The position numbers and the translations under genes are program-made. From RFXV01 sp038150465 (lineage in GTDB: Bacteria > Bacteroidota > Bacteroidia > Flavobacteriales > Schleiferiaceae): DNA of 64,000 nt. The notes below the pieces were generated by a model. The model was given only the letters and a program-made list of their open reading frames with translations, was not told the DNA's origin and made no database searches. Every line of letters begins with the position of its first letter. Position 1 is the first letter of the stretch. The stretch spans positions 57,866-121,865 of the forward strand of contig JAYOTP010000001.1 of assembly GCA_038150465.1 (NCBI GenBank), in the 5' to 3' direction. Positions 1-8,282 of this stretch are shown here, one piece after another.

Positions 1-1916
1 TCGATATGCCCAAAAACCAGTATTCCGCCATCAAAGTGATCGGTGTTGGTGGTGGCGGAAGCAATGCCGTGAACCACATGTTCGAAGAAGGCATCAAAGG
101 AGTTGATTTCGTGGTCTGCAATACAGATGCTCAGGCACTGGATGCGAGCCCCATTCAGAACAAGATCCAGTTGGGCCTTTCTCTGACAGAGGGACTTGGT
201 GCCGGAGCCAACCCCGAAGTTGGCGCCCGATCTGCGGAGGAGAGCCTTGAAGAGATACAGAAGCTGCTGGAAACCAACACCAAGATGGTTTTCGTTACAG
301 CTGGAATGGGCGGGGGAACAGGAACAGGTGCTGCCCCGATCATCGCCCGGGCGGCCAAGGAGCTCGGAATACTGACGGTAGGCATTGTCACTTCTCCATT
401 CCAATTTGAAGGCAGTCAGAGAAAAAAGCAGGCAGAAAAAGGCATCGAAGATCTTCGTGCCTGTGTGGATTCCCTGATCGTCATCAACAACAACAAACTC
501 AGAGAAGTCTACGGAAACCTCGGATTCAAGGCGGGCTTCAGCAAGGCAGATGAAGTGTTGGCAACGGCCGCACGCGGCATTGCCGAGGTCATCACCCATC
601 ACTTCACCACCAATATCGACCTGAAGGATGTCAAGACCGTCCTGGCCGACAGCGGTTCGGCCATCATGGGTTCTGGTCGTGCTCAGGGAGACAACAAAGC
701 GATCGAAGCCATAAAGGATGCGCTCAATTCGCCGCTCCTCGACGACAACAACATACGCGGAGCGCAGAACGTATTGCTGCTGATCATATCGGGAGAAGAA
801 GAGATCACCCTGGATGAGATCTCGGATGTAAGCGAATTTGTCCAAAGAGAATCTGGAGGCCAGGCGAACATCATCCTAGGTATCGGTGAGGACGTGGGCA
901 TCGGACCTTCCATCGCTGTGACCATCATCGCCACGGGATTCCTTTCAGACCGCACACCCGCCATCCTGGACAAACCCGAGGTCAAAGTGGTCCATGTGCT
1001 GGATGAGGATCAGCCTGTGACCCAGGATCTGAGCGACTCCACTCCCGTGGACGAATACGCCTCCGCTCCCGTCCGTGAACCGATCGAGTCCAATGCGGTC
1101 CCCGTGGAGGAGCCATTCTTCTCGGAAGGGCCGGATATGACAGGATCAGAAACTCCAGAAGCACCCGAACAACAGCCCACTCTCTTTCATCTTGAGGAAG
1201 AAGAGGAGTCCCAACCCGAACAACCCAGTTCTTTGGTGTTCACCACTCCGGAAACAGATGTTCATGCCCCGGAGGAAACCGCAGCCCAATCACATTCGGA
1301 CCTGCAAGAAGTTCCGGAGGCCATAGAGCCTCTGGCTGCTCCTTCTGATACGAGCGAAGAGCATTTCACCTTCATTGTGGAAGATGAGACCAATGAGGAA
1401 TCACTTTTAGAGGAGGAAGAGGCAAACGAAACGGCCATCAGTGCGACCGAACAACCTCTCTCTGAAGTAGAATCCCCTGTTGAAAGAAAGGTCGTTGTGC
1501 TCGACGATCTTCTGGACTTTGAAAAAACACTTGAAGAGGCCGGATCTCCAGTTATGCAGGCAGAGGAAGAAACTTCCGAGCCCGAACTCCAAATAGAGCA
1601 TCACATCAAAACGGAGGAGGAGATGCAAAGTGCGCTAACGGAAACAGCGGCCCCTATCGACCCTTTTGAAAGCCCAATTTCCGAAAGTGCTCAGCGCATT
1701 GCCGCCGAAAGAAGAACCCGTTTGGAGGGATTCAATTACCGCTTCAAGAACAACGGCAGCGTAAAGGAAGCAGAGAGCATTCCCGCTTATAAAAGGCAGG
1801 GACTGGACATCGACACCTCGGTTCGCCCCTCTCAACAGGACGAGACGAGCGGAATGTCCATCGACGAGGAGGGGCTGAAGAGCAACAACAGATTCCTTCA
1901 CGACAATGTCGACTGA
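1..1916 (+). CDS. ftsZ: Cell division GTPase FtsZ, 5' end outside window
   Basis: Tubulin-like GTPase that forms the cytokinetic ring at midcell. Counting from the ATG at 6, the nucleotide-binding GGGGSN lies near residues 15-20 and the tubulin signature GGGTGTG near 102-108. After the core (about residue 325) comes a long acidic Glu/Pro-rich linker of roughly 250 residues. The conserved end motifs PAYKRQG and NNRFLHDNVD match Bacteroidota FtsZ. The frame is open upstream of the ATG at 6 and reads D-M-P-K-N-Q. Family members carry a few residues before this point, so the true start is probably off the left edge. The stop overlaps the next gene by 11 bp. Confidence 0.97.
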   Translation, partial: DMPKNQYSAIKVIGVGGGGSNAVNHMFEEGIKGVDFVVCNTDAQALDASPIQNKIQLGLSLTEGLGAGANPEVGARSAEESLEEIQKLLETNTKMVFVTAGMGGGTGTGAAPIIARAAKELGILTVGIVTSPFQFEGSQRKKQAEKGIEDLRACVDSLIVINNNKLREVYGNLGFKAGFSKADEVLATAARGIAEVITHHFTTNIDLKDVKTVLADSGSAIMGSGRAQGDNKAIEAIKDALNSPLLDDNNIRGAQNVLLLIISGEEEITLDEISDVSEFVQRESGGQANIILGIGEDVGIGPSIAVTIIATGFLSDRTPAILDKPEVKVVHVLDEDQPVTQDLSDSTPVDEYASAPVREPIESNAVPVEEPFFSEGPDMTGSETPEAPEQQPTLFHLEEEEESQPEQPSSLVFTTPETDVHAPEETAAQSHSDLQEVPEAIEPLAAPSDTSEEHFTFIVEDETNEESLLEEEEANETAISATEQPLSEVESPVERKVVVLDDLLDFEKTLEEAGSPVMQAEEETSEPELQIEHHIKTEEEMQSALTETAAPIDPFESPISESAQRIAAERRTRLEGFNYRFKNNGSVKEAESIPAYKRQGLDIDTSVRPSQQDETSGMSIDEEGLKSNNRFLHDNVD

Positions 1917-2367
1917 CGCATCGCTCGAAGTACTCATTCAAGACGAGATCAAGACGGCCATGAAGGCCAAGGATCGCGAAAAGCTGGAGGCGTTGAGAAG
2001 CATCAAATCCGCCATCATGCTCGCCAAGACCGAGAAAGGCGCACGGACCGAACTGGGTCGTGACGACGAGGTCAAACTCCTCCAAAGACTTCTCAAGCAG
2101 CGCAAAGAAGCCGCGTCGATCTTTACCGAACAAGGTCGGGAGGACCTGGCCGCCGTGGAGCAACAGCAATCTGAGATCATCCAGTCGTTCCTGCCTGAGG
2201 CCATGGACGAGGCTGAACTTCGTCTGCTCATTCAGGCTGTGATCGAGCAGGTCGGTGCCACTTCCCAAAGGGATATGGGAAAGGTGATGGGCCCCGCGAA
2301 TGCACGTATTGCTGGAAGGGCCGAGGGCAAGAAGATCGCTCAGATCGTCCGTGAGCTGCTGAGCTGA
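1906..2367 (+). CDS. GatB/YqeY domain protein
   Basis: A 153-residue protein matching the stand-alone GatB/YqeY family, which shares a helical domain with the C-terminus of the GatB amidotransferase subunit. It is rich in charged helices, with the family-typical middle segment SFLPEAMDEAEL and a C-terminal GRAEGKKIAQIVRELL. The ATG sits inside the last codons of ftsZ, so the two genes are probably co-transcribed and translationally coupled. This ftsZ-yqeY order is common in Bacteroidota. A role in tRNA-dependent amidation is assumed from homology and is not shown by the sequence. Confidence 0.9.
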   Translation: MSTDASLEVLIQDEIKTAMKAKDREKLEALRSIKSAIMLAKTEKGARTELGRDDEVKLLQRLLKQRKEAASIFTEQGREDLAAVEQQQSEIIQSFLPEAMDEAELRLLIQAVIEQVGATSQRDMGKVMGPANARIAGRAEGKKIAQIVRELLS

Positions 2368-2371
2368 TCGC

Positions 2372-3067
2372 CTATTCGAAAGTGAAATTGATGAGCACCG
2401 CCCGGGTGTGGATGGACCGAATGCCGTCCACCAGCAGGGTGCCGTCCTGAATGAGTAGATCGGCTTGTCCAAAGGTGGCGATCAGTTGCGGACTGAATTT
2501 GAAGTATTCAAAGTAGATGTCCACTCCTACGCCGATCTCGTATCCAAGATCATTGCGGTTCAGCTTGAAGAACTCCTCTTCTTTCGTGTCCATCTTTGAG
2601 GCCAGATCCAGCGTGTATTTCAGGCCAGCCAGCAGATACCAGCGATGGTTGTCCATCCGGTCGCCACGAAATTTCAGTTCCCAGGGCACCTCAATGAAAG
2701 CCGATTCCACCTCCCTAAAAACCGTACTGCGTCTTCCGCTGAAGCGATCGTTCACGTCGAAATACAAATTGCGCACGGTGGCCGAGAAGCCCGGTACAAA
2801 ACGCAGAGCAAGATTGTCTGTAAGCCTCAGGTCTGAGACGATGCGTATGGTATATCCAGGTTTGACCTCAGAACGAACCGCGTAGTAACCAGGAATGGAC
2901 GTCAGATCGTACTCCCGAATATAGAAATCCGAATAGTTGATGCCCAGGCTGAAGCCAAAATGCAGAGGCTTCGTGTCGTACTTGGGCTGGTTTCTCAGAC
3001 GCCCTCTTTGGGCGCTCAGCACAAGCGGAAGAGCGATCAGCAGTGTGACGATTCGTATCATCCTCAT
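2372..3067 (-). CDS. porT: T9SS outer-membrane protein PorT family
   Basis: A 231-residue outer-membrane beta-barrel protein. Residues 1-19 form a signal peptide ending L-S-A-Q; the remainder alternates aromatic and polar residues and ends with a barrel-like terminal strand (VLINFTFE). The sequence and its position directly downstream of ubiE match PorT, needed for the type IX secretion system. Two proteins with T9SS sorting domains are encoded in this window (6092-7627 and 12077-13234), so the system is likely functional. It is convergent with yqeY, leaving only 4 bp between the stops. The alternative call is a generic PorT-like barrel of unknown role. Confidence 0.85.
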   Translation of the reverse strand: MRMIRIVTLLIALPLVLSAQRGRLRNQPKYDTKPLHFGFSLGINYSDFYIREYDLTSIPGYYAVRSEVKPGYTIRIVSDLRLTDNLALRFVPGFSATVRNLYFDVNDRFSGRRSTVFREVESAFIEVPWELKFRGDRMDNHRWYLLAGLKYTLDLASKMDTKEEEFFKLNRNDLGYEIGVGVDIYFEYFKFSPQLIATFGQADLLIQDGTLLVDGIRSIHTRAVLINFTFE

Positions 3068-3093
3068 TTTCAGGGAACGCTCTTTCTGTTTGG

Positions 3094-3819
3094 TTATTTC
3101 TTCCCGAGGTAAAGACTGGCCACGCCAAAGGTCAGGGGCACACAGCGCAGTTCCGACAATCCAGCGGCTTTCATGTGCTCGAGGAATGCTGAACCATAGG
3201 GAAAGGCCTTTACGGATTCCGGCAAATAACTGTAGGCCGACTCATCCTTTGACAATAGTTTTCCAAAAGCGGGCAAGATGTACTCAGAGTAAAATCCATA
3301 CAGCTGTCTGAATGGGCTCGAAGTTGGCTTGGAGAATTCCAGTACGATGACCGTTCCTCCTTTGCGGGTCACTCGAGCCATCTCTGACAGACCCTGATCC
3401 AGATGTTCAAAGTTGCGTACCCCAAAGGCAGCTGTGACCAGATCGAAGGAATCGTCTTCGTATCCTATATTTTCTGAGTCTCCGTATTCAAGCCTGACCT
3501 TTGGGTCCATCCCTCTCTTGGTCACCTTCTGCCTGCCCACTTCCAACATGCCGTTGGAAATGTCGAGGCCGATGATCTCACTCGCGCCGGTCTTCTCCAA
3601 TGCGATGGCCACGTCGCCTGTTCCGGTGGCGATATCCAAAATGCGTTCAGGCGCAGCCTTTTTGGCCTCACGGACCAACTTCCGCCTCCAGCCCTTGTCG
3701 ATGCCGAACGATAAAAAGTGATTGAGAAAGTCATACCGCCCACTGATCTGATCGAACATCTGGGCGACCTGTTCTTTCTTCGAGCCATCTGCCTCTTTAT
3801 AAGGTTTTACCTGCGCCAT
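3094..3819 (-). CDS. ubiE: Demethylmenaquinone methyltransferase
   Basis: SAM-dependent C-methyltransferase for the last step of menaquinone synthesis. The 241-residue protein has motif I (LDIATGTGDVAIAL), the UbiE signature region YDFLNHFLSFG near the N-terminus and a C-terminal LTFGVASLYLGKK. I place the start at the ATG at 3819, because family members begin just before KEQVAQMFDQI. The frame also stays open upstream to 3870, but that part runs through a terminator hairpin. Unusually, the T-run of that terminator abuts the start codon. The porT start lies 26 bp downstream of the stop, so ubiE-porT is probably one transcript. Confidence 0.93.
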   Translation of the reverse strand: MAQVKPYKEADGSKKEQVAQMFDQISGRYDFLNHFLSFGIDKGWRRKLVREAKKAAPERILDIATGTGDVAIALEKTGASEIIGLDISNGMLEVGRQKVTKRGMDPKVRLEYGDSENIGYEDDSFDLVTAAFGVRNFEHLDQGLSEMARVTRKGGTVIVLEFSKPTSSPFRQLYGFYSEYILPAFGKLLSKDESAYSYLPESVKAFPYGSAFLEHMKAAGLSELRCVPLTFGVASLYLGKK

Positions 3820-3861
3820 AAAAAAAGAACACCCTTCGCTGCAATTGGTTGCAAGGGTGTT
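3820..3861 (-). terminator. Rho-independent terminator of the tRNA-Arg pair, touching ubiE
   Basis: On the minus strand, arms AACACCCTT (3861-3853) and AAGGGTGTT (3836-3828) form a 9-bp stem. Inside it, a second short GCAA/TTGC pairing closes a tetraloop. A run of seven T follows at 3826-3820, and the ubiE ATG starts at 3819. It lies just after the tRNA genes, so it should end their transcript, or let part of it through into ubiE. Confidence 0.8.
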
Positions 3862-3874
3862 TTGAATCATTTAG

Positions 3875-3946
3875 TAGCCCCGAAGGGAATCGAACCCATA
3901 CCTAGAGAACCGGAATCTCTTATTCTATCCATTAAACTACGGGGCC
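3875..3946 (-). tRNA. tRNA-Arg (anticodon CCG)
   Basis: A 72-nt cloverleaf on the minus strand. The acceptor stem is GGCCCCG with CGGGGCT (one G-T pair), the anticodon stem AGAGA/TCTCT closes the loop TTCCGGT, and the T loop is TTCGATT. The anticodon CCG reads CGG (Arg). The discriminator is A and no CCA is encoded. It lies 15 bp after a second tRNA-Arg and shares its promoter. Confidence 0.93.
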
Positions 3947-3961
3947 AAAACGGACCATCTG

Positions 3962-4033
3962 TAGCCCTGCCAGGAATCGAACCTGGATCTAGAGTTTAGG
4001 AAACTCCTATTCTATCCGTTGAACTACAGGGCC
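3962..4033 (-). tRNA. tRNA-Arg (anticodon CCT)
   Basis: A 72-nt cloverleaf on the minus strand. The acceptor stem is GGCCCTG with CAGGGCT, the anticodon stem GGAGT/ACTCT closes the loop TTCCTAA, and the T arm is CCAGG-TTCGATT-CCTGG. The anticodon CCT reads AGG (Arg). No CCA is encoded. It is the first gene of a tandem tRNA-Arg pair. Confidence 0.93.
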
Positions 4034-4068
4034 CAAGCTTCTGCAAGAACGCTCCCCAAAAGGGGCGG

Positions 4069-4076
4069 CAAAGATA
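4069..4076 (-). promoter_or_regulatory. -7 box for the tRNA-Arg pair
   Basis: On the minus strand TATCTTTG matches the Bacteroidota -7 consensus TAnnTTTG, with its end 35 bp before the first tRNA. No clear -33 TTG is seen at the expected spacing. A CCCC/GGGG inverted repeat lies between box and tRNA. Confidence 0.6.
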
Positions 4077-4125
4077 AGGAACCCTTTGGGCAGTTGCTAG
4101 TCGGTACGGAGTCGGTCAAAAGAAA

Positions 4126-4809
4126 CTAGCGTCTGCGGTTGCGAACCTGCTGACGGGCATACTCTTCCCAGTCGCGGATCTTCCCCTCGATCTCATCCTG
4201 CTTCTTATCCACATGGCTCATGGTGCGACGGACCATTTGCGTGTACACGATCAGTGCAACAAAGAGAAGGACAAAGAGCAACTTGAATGTGATATAGCTC
4301 TGAAAGGAAGTACGGGGCGGCTCGATCAGGAATAAAGGAACCACCAGGGAATCCATAAAGAACAAAACGACAATGATCCCCGTGAAGAAGGACAACAACC
4401 AACTTCTTCCCTTGACAAAGACAAATGTCACCTGAACCACGAGCAGTCCAATGAAACAAGCGATGCTGTATCTCAAATACGGCATCGGTGCGTCCGTCTT
4501 CAGCGTCCAGCTGGGAATGAACACCTCTACGGCAAGCAGTATGAGGTAGCAGACCAAGGCCACTCTGTATTGACCATTGGCATTGAGGCTCAGACAAAAA
4601 AGACTGCCCATGGTGAGGGTACCGATAATGTGCAGAAAACCAGAATTGACATCGGGGAAGAAAATTCCTGTTCCTACTTGCAATGCAAGACCGATCATCC
4701 AGATCAGGACGATGATGCCGCTCAGTGCGCGCGTCACTCTTCGTTCCTCTTCAGGCAGATGCACGGGCACCGACCAGGACGAGAGGGCGTTCAAGAATGA
4801 TTGCATCAT
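4126..4809 (-). CDS. Six-helix membrane protein with coiled-coil tail, unknown
   Basis: I do not recognise the family. The 227-residue protein has about six hydrophobic segments between residues 28 and 195, a short cytoplasmic-type N-terminus, and a charged C-terminal tail (about 198-227) rich in Lys, Glu and Arg that should form a coiled coil. The shape resembles the membrane half of some sensor histidine kinases, but no kinase or cyclase domain follows. It starts with two consecutive ATG codons. It lies upstream of the tRNA-Arg pair and downstream of another small membrane protein, with no functional hint from neighbours. Confidence 0.75.
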   Translation of the reverse strand: MMQSFLNALSSWSVPVHLPEEERRVTRALSGIIVLIWMIGLALQVGTGIFFPDVNSGFLHIIGTLTMGSLFCLSLNANGQYRVALVCYLILLAVEVFIPSWTLKTDAPMPYLRYSIACFIGLLVVQVTFVFVKGRSWLLSFFTGIIVVLFFMDSLVVPLFLIEPPRTSFQSYITFKLLFVLLFVALIVYTQMVRRTMSHVDKKQDEIEGKIRDWEEYARQQVRNRRR

Positions 4810-4870
4810 GAAGGTAAAGGTAGAATAAGCGCAACAACGGCAAGAAATTTCTTACCCAGGCCCTGTTTTT

Positions 4871-5209
4871 TTAGATACCGAAGGCCTCATTGACCTCGTC
4901 TATCATTTCGTGGTGAGGTCCTGCCATCAAGTCGATCTTCAGGGTATTCTTCAGATTCCAAGTGCCCCAGATCGCCATCAAGAGAACAACTGTTCCCAAG
5001 AAAACCAGGAGAAGGGTCTTTGCACCAAAAGTGAATTTGTCGAGTACTTCGTCTACGTGATCCCGTTCTTGTGGAACCACATCGGTCAATGGTTCAAGCT
5101 CATTGACCCGAGCTACTCTTTGCAATGGGACAGCCGCCATACGCACTCTTCCCTGTACTTCCTGGAAAGTTCCTTCTGTGTAGACCGGAGTATTTGCTGT
5201 GTATCCCAT
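4871..5209 (-). CDS. Small single-helix membrane protein, unknown
   Basis: A 112-residue protein of no recognised family. The first about 65 residues are hydrophilic and contain an acidic stretch, one hydrophobic helix covers about residues 67-85 (LLLVFLGTVVLLMAIWG), and a short tail follows. A well-formed promoter lies just upstream (5234-5264), which supports it as a real gene. The next gene downstream (4126-4809) starts 62 bp after the stop and is also a membrane protein, so they may share a transcript. Confidence 0.7.
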   Translation of the reverse strand: MGYTANTPVYTEGTFQEVQGRVRMAAVPLQRVARVNELEPLTDVVPQERDHVDEVLDKFTFGAKTLLLVFLGTVVLLMAIWGTWNLKNTLKIDLMAGPHHEMIDEVNEAFGI

Positions 5210-5233
5210 GACTTTGTTGTTCGATTACTGAGT

Positions 5234-5264
5234 CAAATGTAGTCCGCATCCTACATTCCTACAA
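5234..5264 (-). promoter_or_regulatory. Bacteroidota-type promoter for the 112-residue membrane protein
   Basis: On the minus strand a TTG (5264-5262) is followed after 20 nt by TACATTTG (5241-5234), matching the -33/-7 pattern TTG-N19..21-TAnnTTTG. The -7 box ends 24 bp before the ATG at 5209. It is one of the two clearest two-element promoters in the window. Confidence 0.72.
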
Positions 5265-5546
5265 GGTTTTTTGTAAGATTTTTCTTGTTTTGACGGCGAA
5301 GGAAAGCTAAATACTTGATTTTGAGGCTCCTTTAAGTAGTCTCATTCTTACATTTTGGTTTCAGAAAAAGAATTTCATCACCCGTCTGGGTCTCAAATCA
5401 GGATCGACTCACCCCAAATATCATCTTTTATTACATCTTTTTCTTACAAATAATTCTTTGGGTGCCGCCTGCAAAAACTCCTGGCCTGGCTGCAAAAATG
5501 AAAATGGAGGGTAAAGACCTCGGATTTGGGAACCGAATTGGATCAG
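5242..5546. other. AT-rich non-coding interval
   Basis: About 300 bp without a credible gene, clearly more AT-rich than its surroundings. Apart from the promoter at its left end it holds several T-rich stretches with TTACA-like words but no stem-loop followed by a T-run and no tRNA. A small RNA cannot be excluded from sequence alone. Confidence 0.4.
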
Positions 5547-6017
5547 CTACTGACAATGCCGATGTGCACCACAACTCGCCGCCCAGGAAAAGGGCTTCCC
5601 TGCGGCCTTGAAACCCATGGATTGGATCAGGCCCATGCTTGCATCGAATAGCTGATGCGATTTGAACTGCGGATTTTCATTGATGTCCACATGGACGGTG
5701 ATGTCTCCGAATTCCCGTAAGAAGTCGGCCACCTCGACCGCACGCGTCACCTCACTCCACAGCCGCTCATAACCCCCTCCTTTGGGTTTTCGTTCGATCT
5801 CGTTCAGATGAACCTCGGAAACGCCCCGTCCCACATCCCACATGCATACCACCGTCGAATACTTGACCTGATCTCCGCGGACTTTGGAGTCTGCACCGAT
5901 GTGGATCTGACCCATTGGATGCGCATTGAGCCAATCCCGGACATATGTGCGCAGATCCAGGACCCTTCGGCCCTGCCCATCGCTGAAGCGCTCAGTTCGT
6001 GTAGCAGAGGTTTCCAT
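5547..6017 (-). CDS. RNase H-like YkuK-family (DUF458) protein
   Basis: A 156-residue protein resembling the YkuK/DUF458 family, which has an RNase H-like fold. The strand IHIGADSKV followed by a beta-strand (YSTVVCMW) carries the first acidic residue, and VHVDINENPQFKSH holds the second acidic cluster. The C-terminal GKPFSWAASCGAHRHC supplies His and Cys residues. The ATG at 6017 is preferred over a GTG two codons upstream. The biochemical activity of the family is not established. The gene stands alone between an AT-rich interval and the copper monooxygenase gene. Confidence 0.72.
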   Translation of the reverse strand: METSATRTERFSDGQGRRVLDLRTYVRDWLNAHPMGQIHIGADSKVRGDQVKYSTVVCMWDVGRGVSEVHLNEIERKPKGGGYERLWSEVTRAVEVADFLREFGDITVHVDINENPQFKSHQLFDASMGLIQSMGFKAAGKPFSWAASCGAHRHCQ

Positions 6018-6091
6018 GGACACGAACGAATATAAGGAACAGCCTTGTCGGAAAGAAGGCGATCCAAGAGCGTTCCATTACTCGGAGAGAA

Positions 6092-7627
6092 CTACTCTTT
6101 TAGAAAATTTCGGCTGAGAATACGCGAGGCCAATTCGAGCTGCAGGACATAGGTACCAGCAGCAAGCTCATCCACCGGGATGACCCACCGATGGGTGCCG
6201 CGCAAATGGAATTGGGCCCGATCGGATGCACTCACCTCTCTTCCAGAGGCATCCAGGATCCTCCAACGCACAGTGCTGGGCGCCTGAAGGAATGCCTCTG
6301 CATTCAACTCAGAAGTGACCGGATTTGGAAATACCCCGAGCATACCTGTAGTGGGGCCGTCGTAGGCCTCCTGCTGCAAGCTGTTCTGCAGGGAGATCTG
6401 TTCGTCTCCTGGCAGATAGTCCACGTATTGCAGCACGCAATAGAACATCTCATCCGATGTGTTGTCTCCCCAGCTGATCCCGACCGGGGGAGAGTTGGGA
6501 TTGTTGGGATTGGAGGCCGTATTGTCGTAGGTGCACTCCATATAGAAGGTGCTTCCGGCAGGAACCTTGGTCATGTACAAGGGCTTGTACATTCCCTGCC
6601 AGTTGAAATCCCAGTCCGGAATGCGAATGACCTTGGTGGTATCGCCATTGGCCTCCACGAAATACAGCTCCCAACTTTCTCCGATCAGGTGGGCGTGGGG
6701 CAAGAATCCGATCAGACTGACATCGTTGGAAATATTGATGGCTCGCTTTACTGTGGTCACCTGATCGGGCGGAAGGAATAAGTTGAAGTATGCGTACTCA
6801 TAATTTTCCACTTCCCGCACGATCGGCTGATCGGTAAAGAATATGTTGACGTAAGAGCTGTCTTGTTCTGCAAATGGATAAGGCGCATAGTGCAACTGCA
6901 TCAAAAGATCACTTCCTGCGGGAAGGATCTGGCCCGTTCCCGCTGGAAATCTGTCGGGCAGGATACCCGGTGCCCAGCCCCCGTAAAAATGTTCGGTGGG
7001 CACGCCGAATTCGCCAAAGGAGGTGTACCCATAGCCTGGTTCGTTGGCATCTCTTTGCTGGGCCTGCCCATTGATATCTGAGGCGAACAATGCATGGTGA
7101 ACGATCTTCTTGTTTCCCGGACGGAACTCCATAGCTGCGATCTCCCGGTCCTGACTGAGTCCTGTGGGAAGAACGAACACCCGGTAATCATCCTGATTGT
7201 TCCCATTTGTGGTGTACGCCTCGGACATGCTCAGCACCATATCGGGAACGCCGAGAACCGAACCCGATGGGAAATTCGGCAAAGCAGGTTCCAGACTCGG
7301 GTCACCCTGCGGGGCTCCACTGTTCACCCAATCGATGATCGTTTGTTTTTCCGCTGCACTCAGAATGCGTTCACCCACCAAATGCGTATAGTTCGGATCG
7401 GGCGGCCAGGGCGGCATGAGTTCATTCTCTACCACATATTTGATGCTCATGGACCGGTTGGCCACTTCTGCGTAATTGGTCAGTGGGAAGGGGCCGATCT
7501 CATTCGGCCGGTGGCAACTGCTGCAGTTGCCGTAGATGATGGAAGCTACATCTTCACTGAAATTCACATTCTGTGCGGCGAGAAAAGTCGAAGCTGTGAG
7601 GCACAGCACAATGGATAGTCTATTCAT
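6092..7627 (-). CDS. Cytochrome c / copper type II monooxygenase-like protein, T9SS-sorted
   Basis: A 511-residue secreted protein. After a signal peptide (1-18, ending FLAAQ) comes a haem-binding cytochrome c-type segment with C-S-S-C-H near residues 35-39 and a downstream Met-Pro-Pro. Next is a region like the copper type II ascorbate-dependent monooxygenases (PHM/DBH fold), with candidate copper ligands in VHHALFAS, MQLHYAPY and FLPHAHLIGESW. The last about 75 residues (VFPNPVTSELNAEAF to the end) form a T9SS type A sorting domain, so it should reach the cell surface or medium. Its ATG overlaps the stop of the upstream redoxin-like gene by 4 bp, so they are translated together. The substrate is unknown. 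Confidence 0.85.
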   Translation of the reverse strand: MNRLSIVLCLTASTFLAAQNVNFSEDVASIIYGNCSSCHRPNEIGPFPLTNYAEVANRSMSIKYVVENELMPPWPPDPNYTHLVGERILSAAEKQTIIDWVNSGAPQGDPSLEPALPNFPSGSVLGVPDMVLSMSEAYTTNGNNQDDYRVFVLPTGLSQDREIAAMEFRPGNKKIVHHALFASDINGQAQQRDANEPGYGYTSFGEFGVPTEHFYGGWAPGILPDRFPAGTGQILPAGSDLLMQLHYAPYPFAEQDSSYVNIFFTDQPIVREVENYEYAYFNLFLPPDQVTTVKRAINISNDVSLIGFLPHAHLIGESWELYFVEANGDTTKVIRIPDWDFNWQGMYKPLYMTKVPAGSTFYMECTYDNTASNPNNPNSPPVGISWGDNTSDEMFYCVLQYVDYLPGDEQISLQNSLQQEAYDGPTTGMLGVFPNPVTSELNAEAFLQAPSTVRWRILDASGREVSASDRAQFHLRGTHRWVIPVDELAAGTYVLQLELASRILSRNFLKE

Positions 7628-8133
7628 TTATTTGATTCTTCAATCTTTTGCAAAGGAAGTAAACAGCCAACGGCTTGGGTTCGAACCAGAAACGTTCCCG
7701 GATCGTCGAGTGTTCTTTGCATGGCCAACTGCAGATCTCTTATCCGTTCGCCACGATTGCGCTGTCCGATCTTGGAAAAGCTGTTATCGATCCGGCCCTG
7801 GTAAGTCAGTTGCCCTGAGTGACTGAACAGGAGCGCCTCGGGCATGGTGGTCGCTTTCAACTCCTTCGCCCGCTCAAAGGCTCCCTCGATCGACCAGGAT
7901 CCGTGGAGACCGGCCCGATCCATAAAGGCAGTCACCGCCTCATTGTCGGCGCTGATCGGAAACAAATAGGTGAAATCGATCCGGTCTGCGAATTCATTCT
8001 CCAATGCATTCAGCTCGACGCTTTGGCTCAGGCTCACAGGGCAATCCTCAGCCATCAGAATGACCACCTTGGCTCTTTGTGCGCACAGCTCTAGCACACA
8101 AAACAGAGAGATCAGAACAAGAACACGATTCAC
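7624..8133 (-). CDS. Secreted redoxin-like protein paired with the copper monooxygenase
   Basis: A 169-residue thioredoxin-fold protein with a signal peptide (1-18, ending ELCAQ). It has a strand ending in A-E-D-C-P-V-S, whose single Cys sits where redoxins carry the reactive Cys, then TTMPEALLF (the cis-Pro region), YQGRIDNSF, and a C-terminal QAVGCLLP. The words DCP-S, Y-GRID and AVGC occur in larger bacterial proteins where this domain is fused ahead of a cytochrome c and copper monooxygenase. Here they are two genes overlapping by 4 bp. The start codon appears to be GTG. A possible job is electron or copper handling for its partner; that is inference. Confidence 0.75.
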   Translation of the reverse strand: MNRVLVLISLFCVLELCAQRAKVVILMAEDCPVSLSQSVELNALENEFADRIDFTYLFPISADNEAVTAFMDRAGLHGSWSIEGAFERAKELKATTMPEALLFSHSGQLTYQGRIDNSFSKIGQRNRGERIRDLQLAMQRTLDDPGTFLVRTQAVGCLLPLQKIEESNK

Positions 8134-8252
8134 GATTTTTAAAAGTAGTTCAATTGATCATGTCCATCTGCGCACATTCTAAAGCCGTCTACCTTGGCAC
8201 ATCTTTAACTTTTGCACAAGAAATGGAACGGACGGATTCGTTCGGGCGCTTG

Positions 8253-8260
8253 TATTTTTG
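8253..8260 (+). promoter_or_regulatory. -7 box for secA
   Basis: TATTTTTG matches TAnnTTTG and ends 22 bp before the secA ATG at 8283. No convincing -33 TTG is found at the usual distance, so the assignment is moderate. Confidence 0.5.
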
Positions 8261-8282
8261 ACCTCCTTTACACCAACAGAAC

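Noticed and set aside
3718..3999. Plus-strand open frame over the tRNA-Arg genes
   Set aside because: It crosses two tRNAs, a terminator and the ubiE start, and has no family match.
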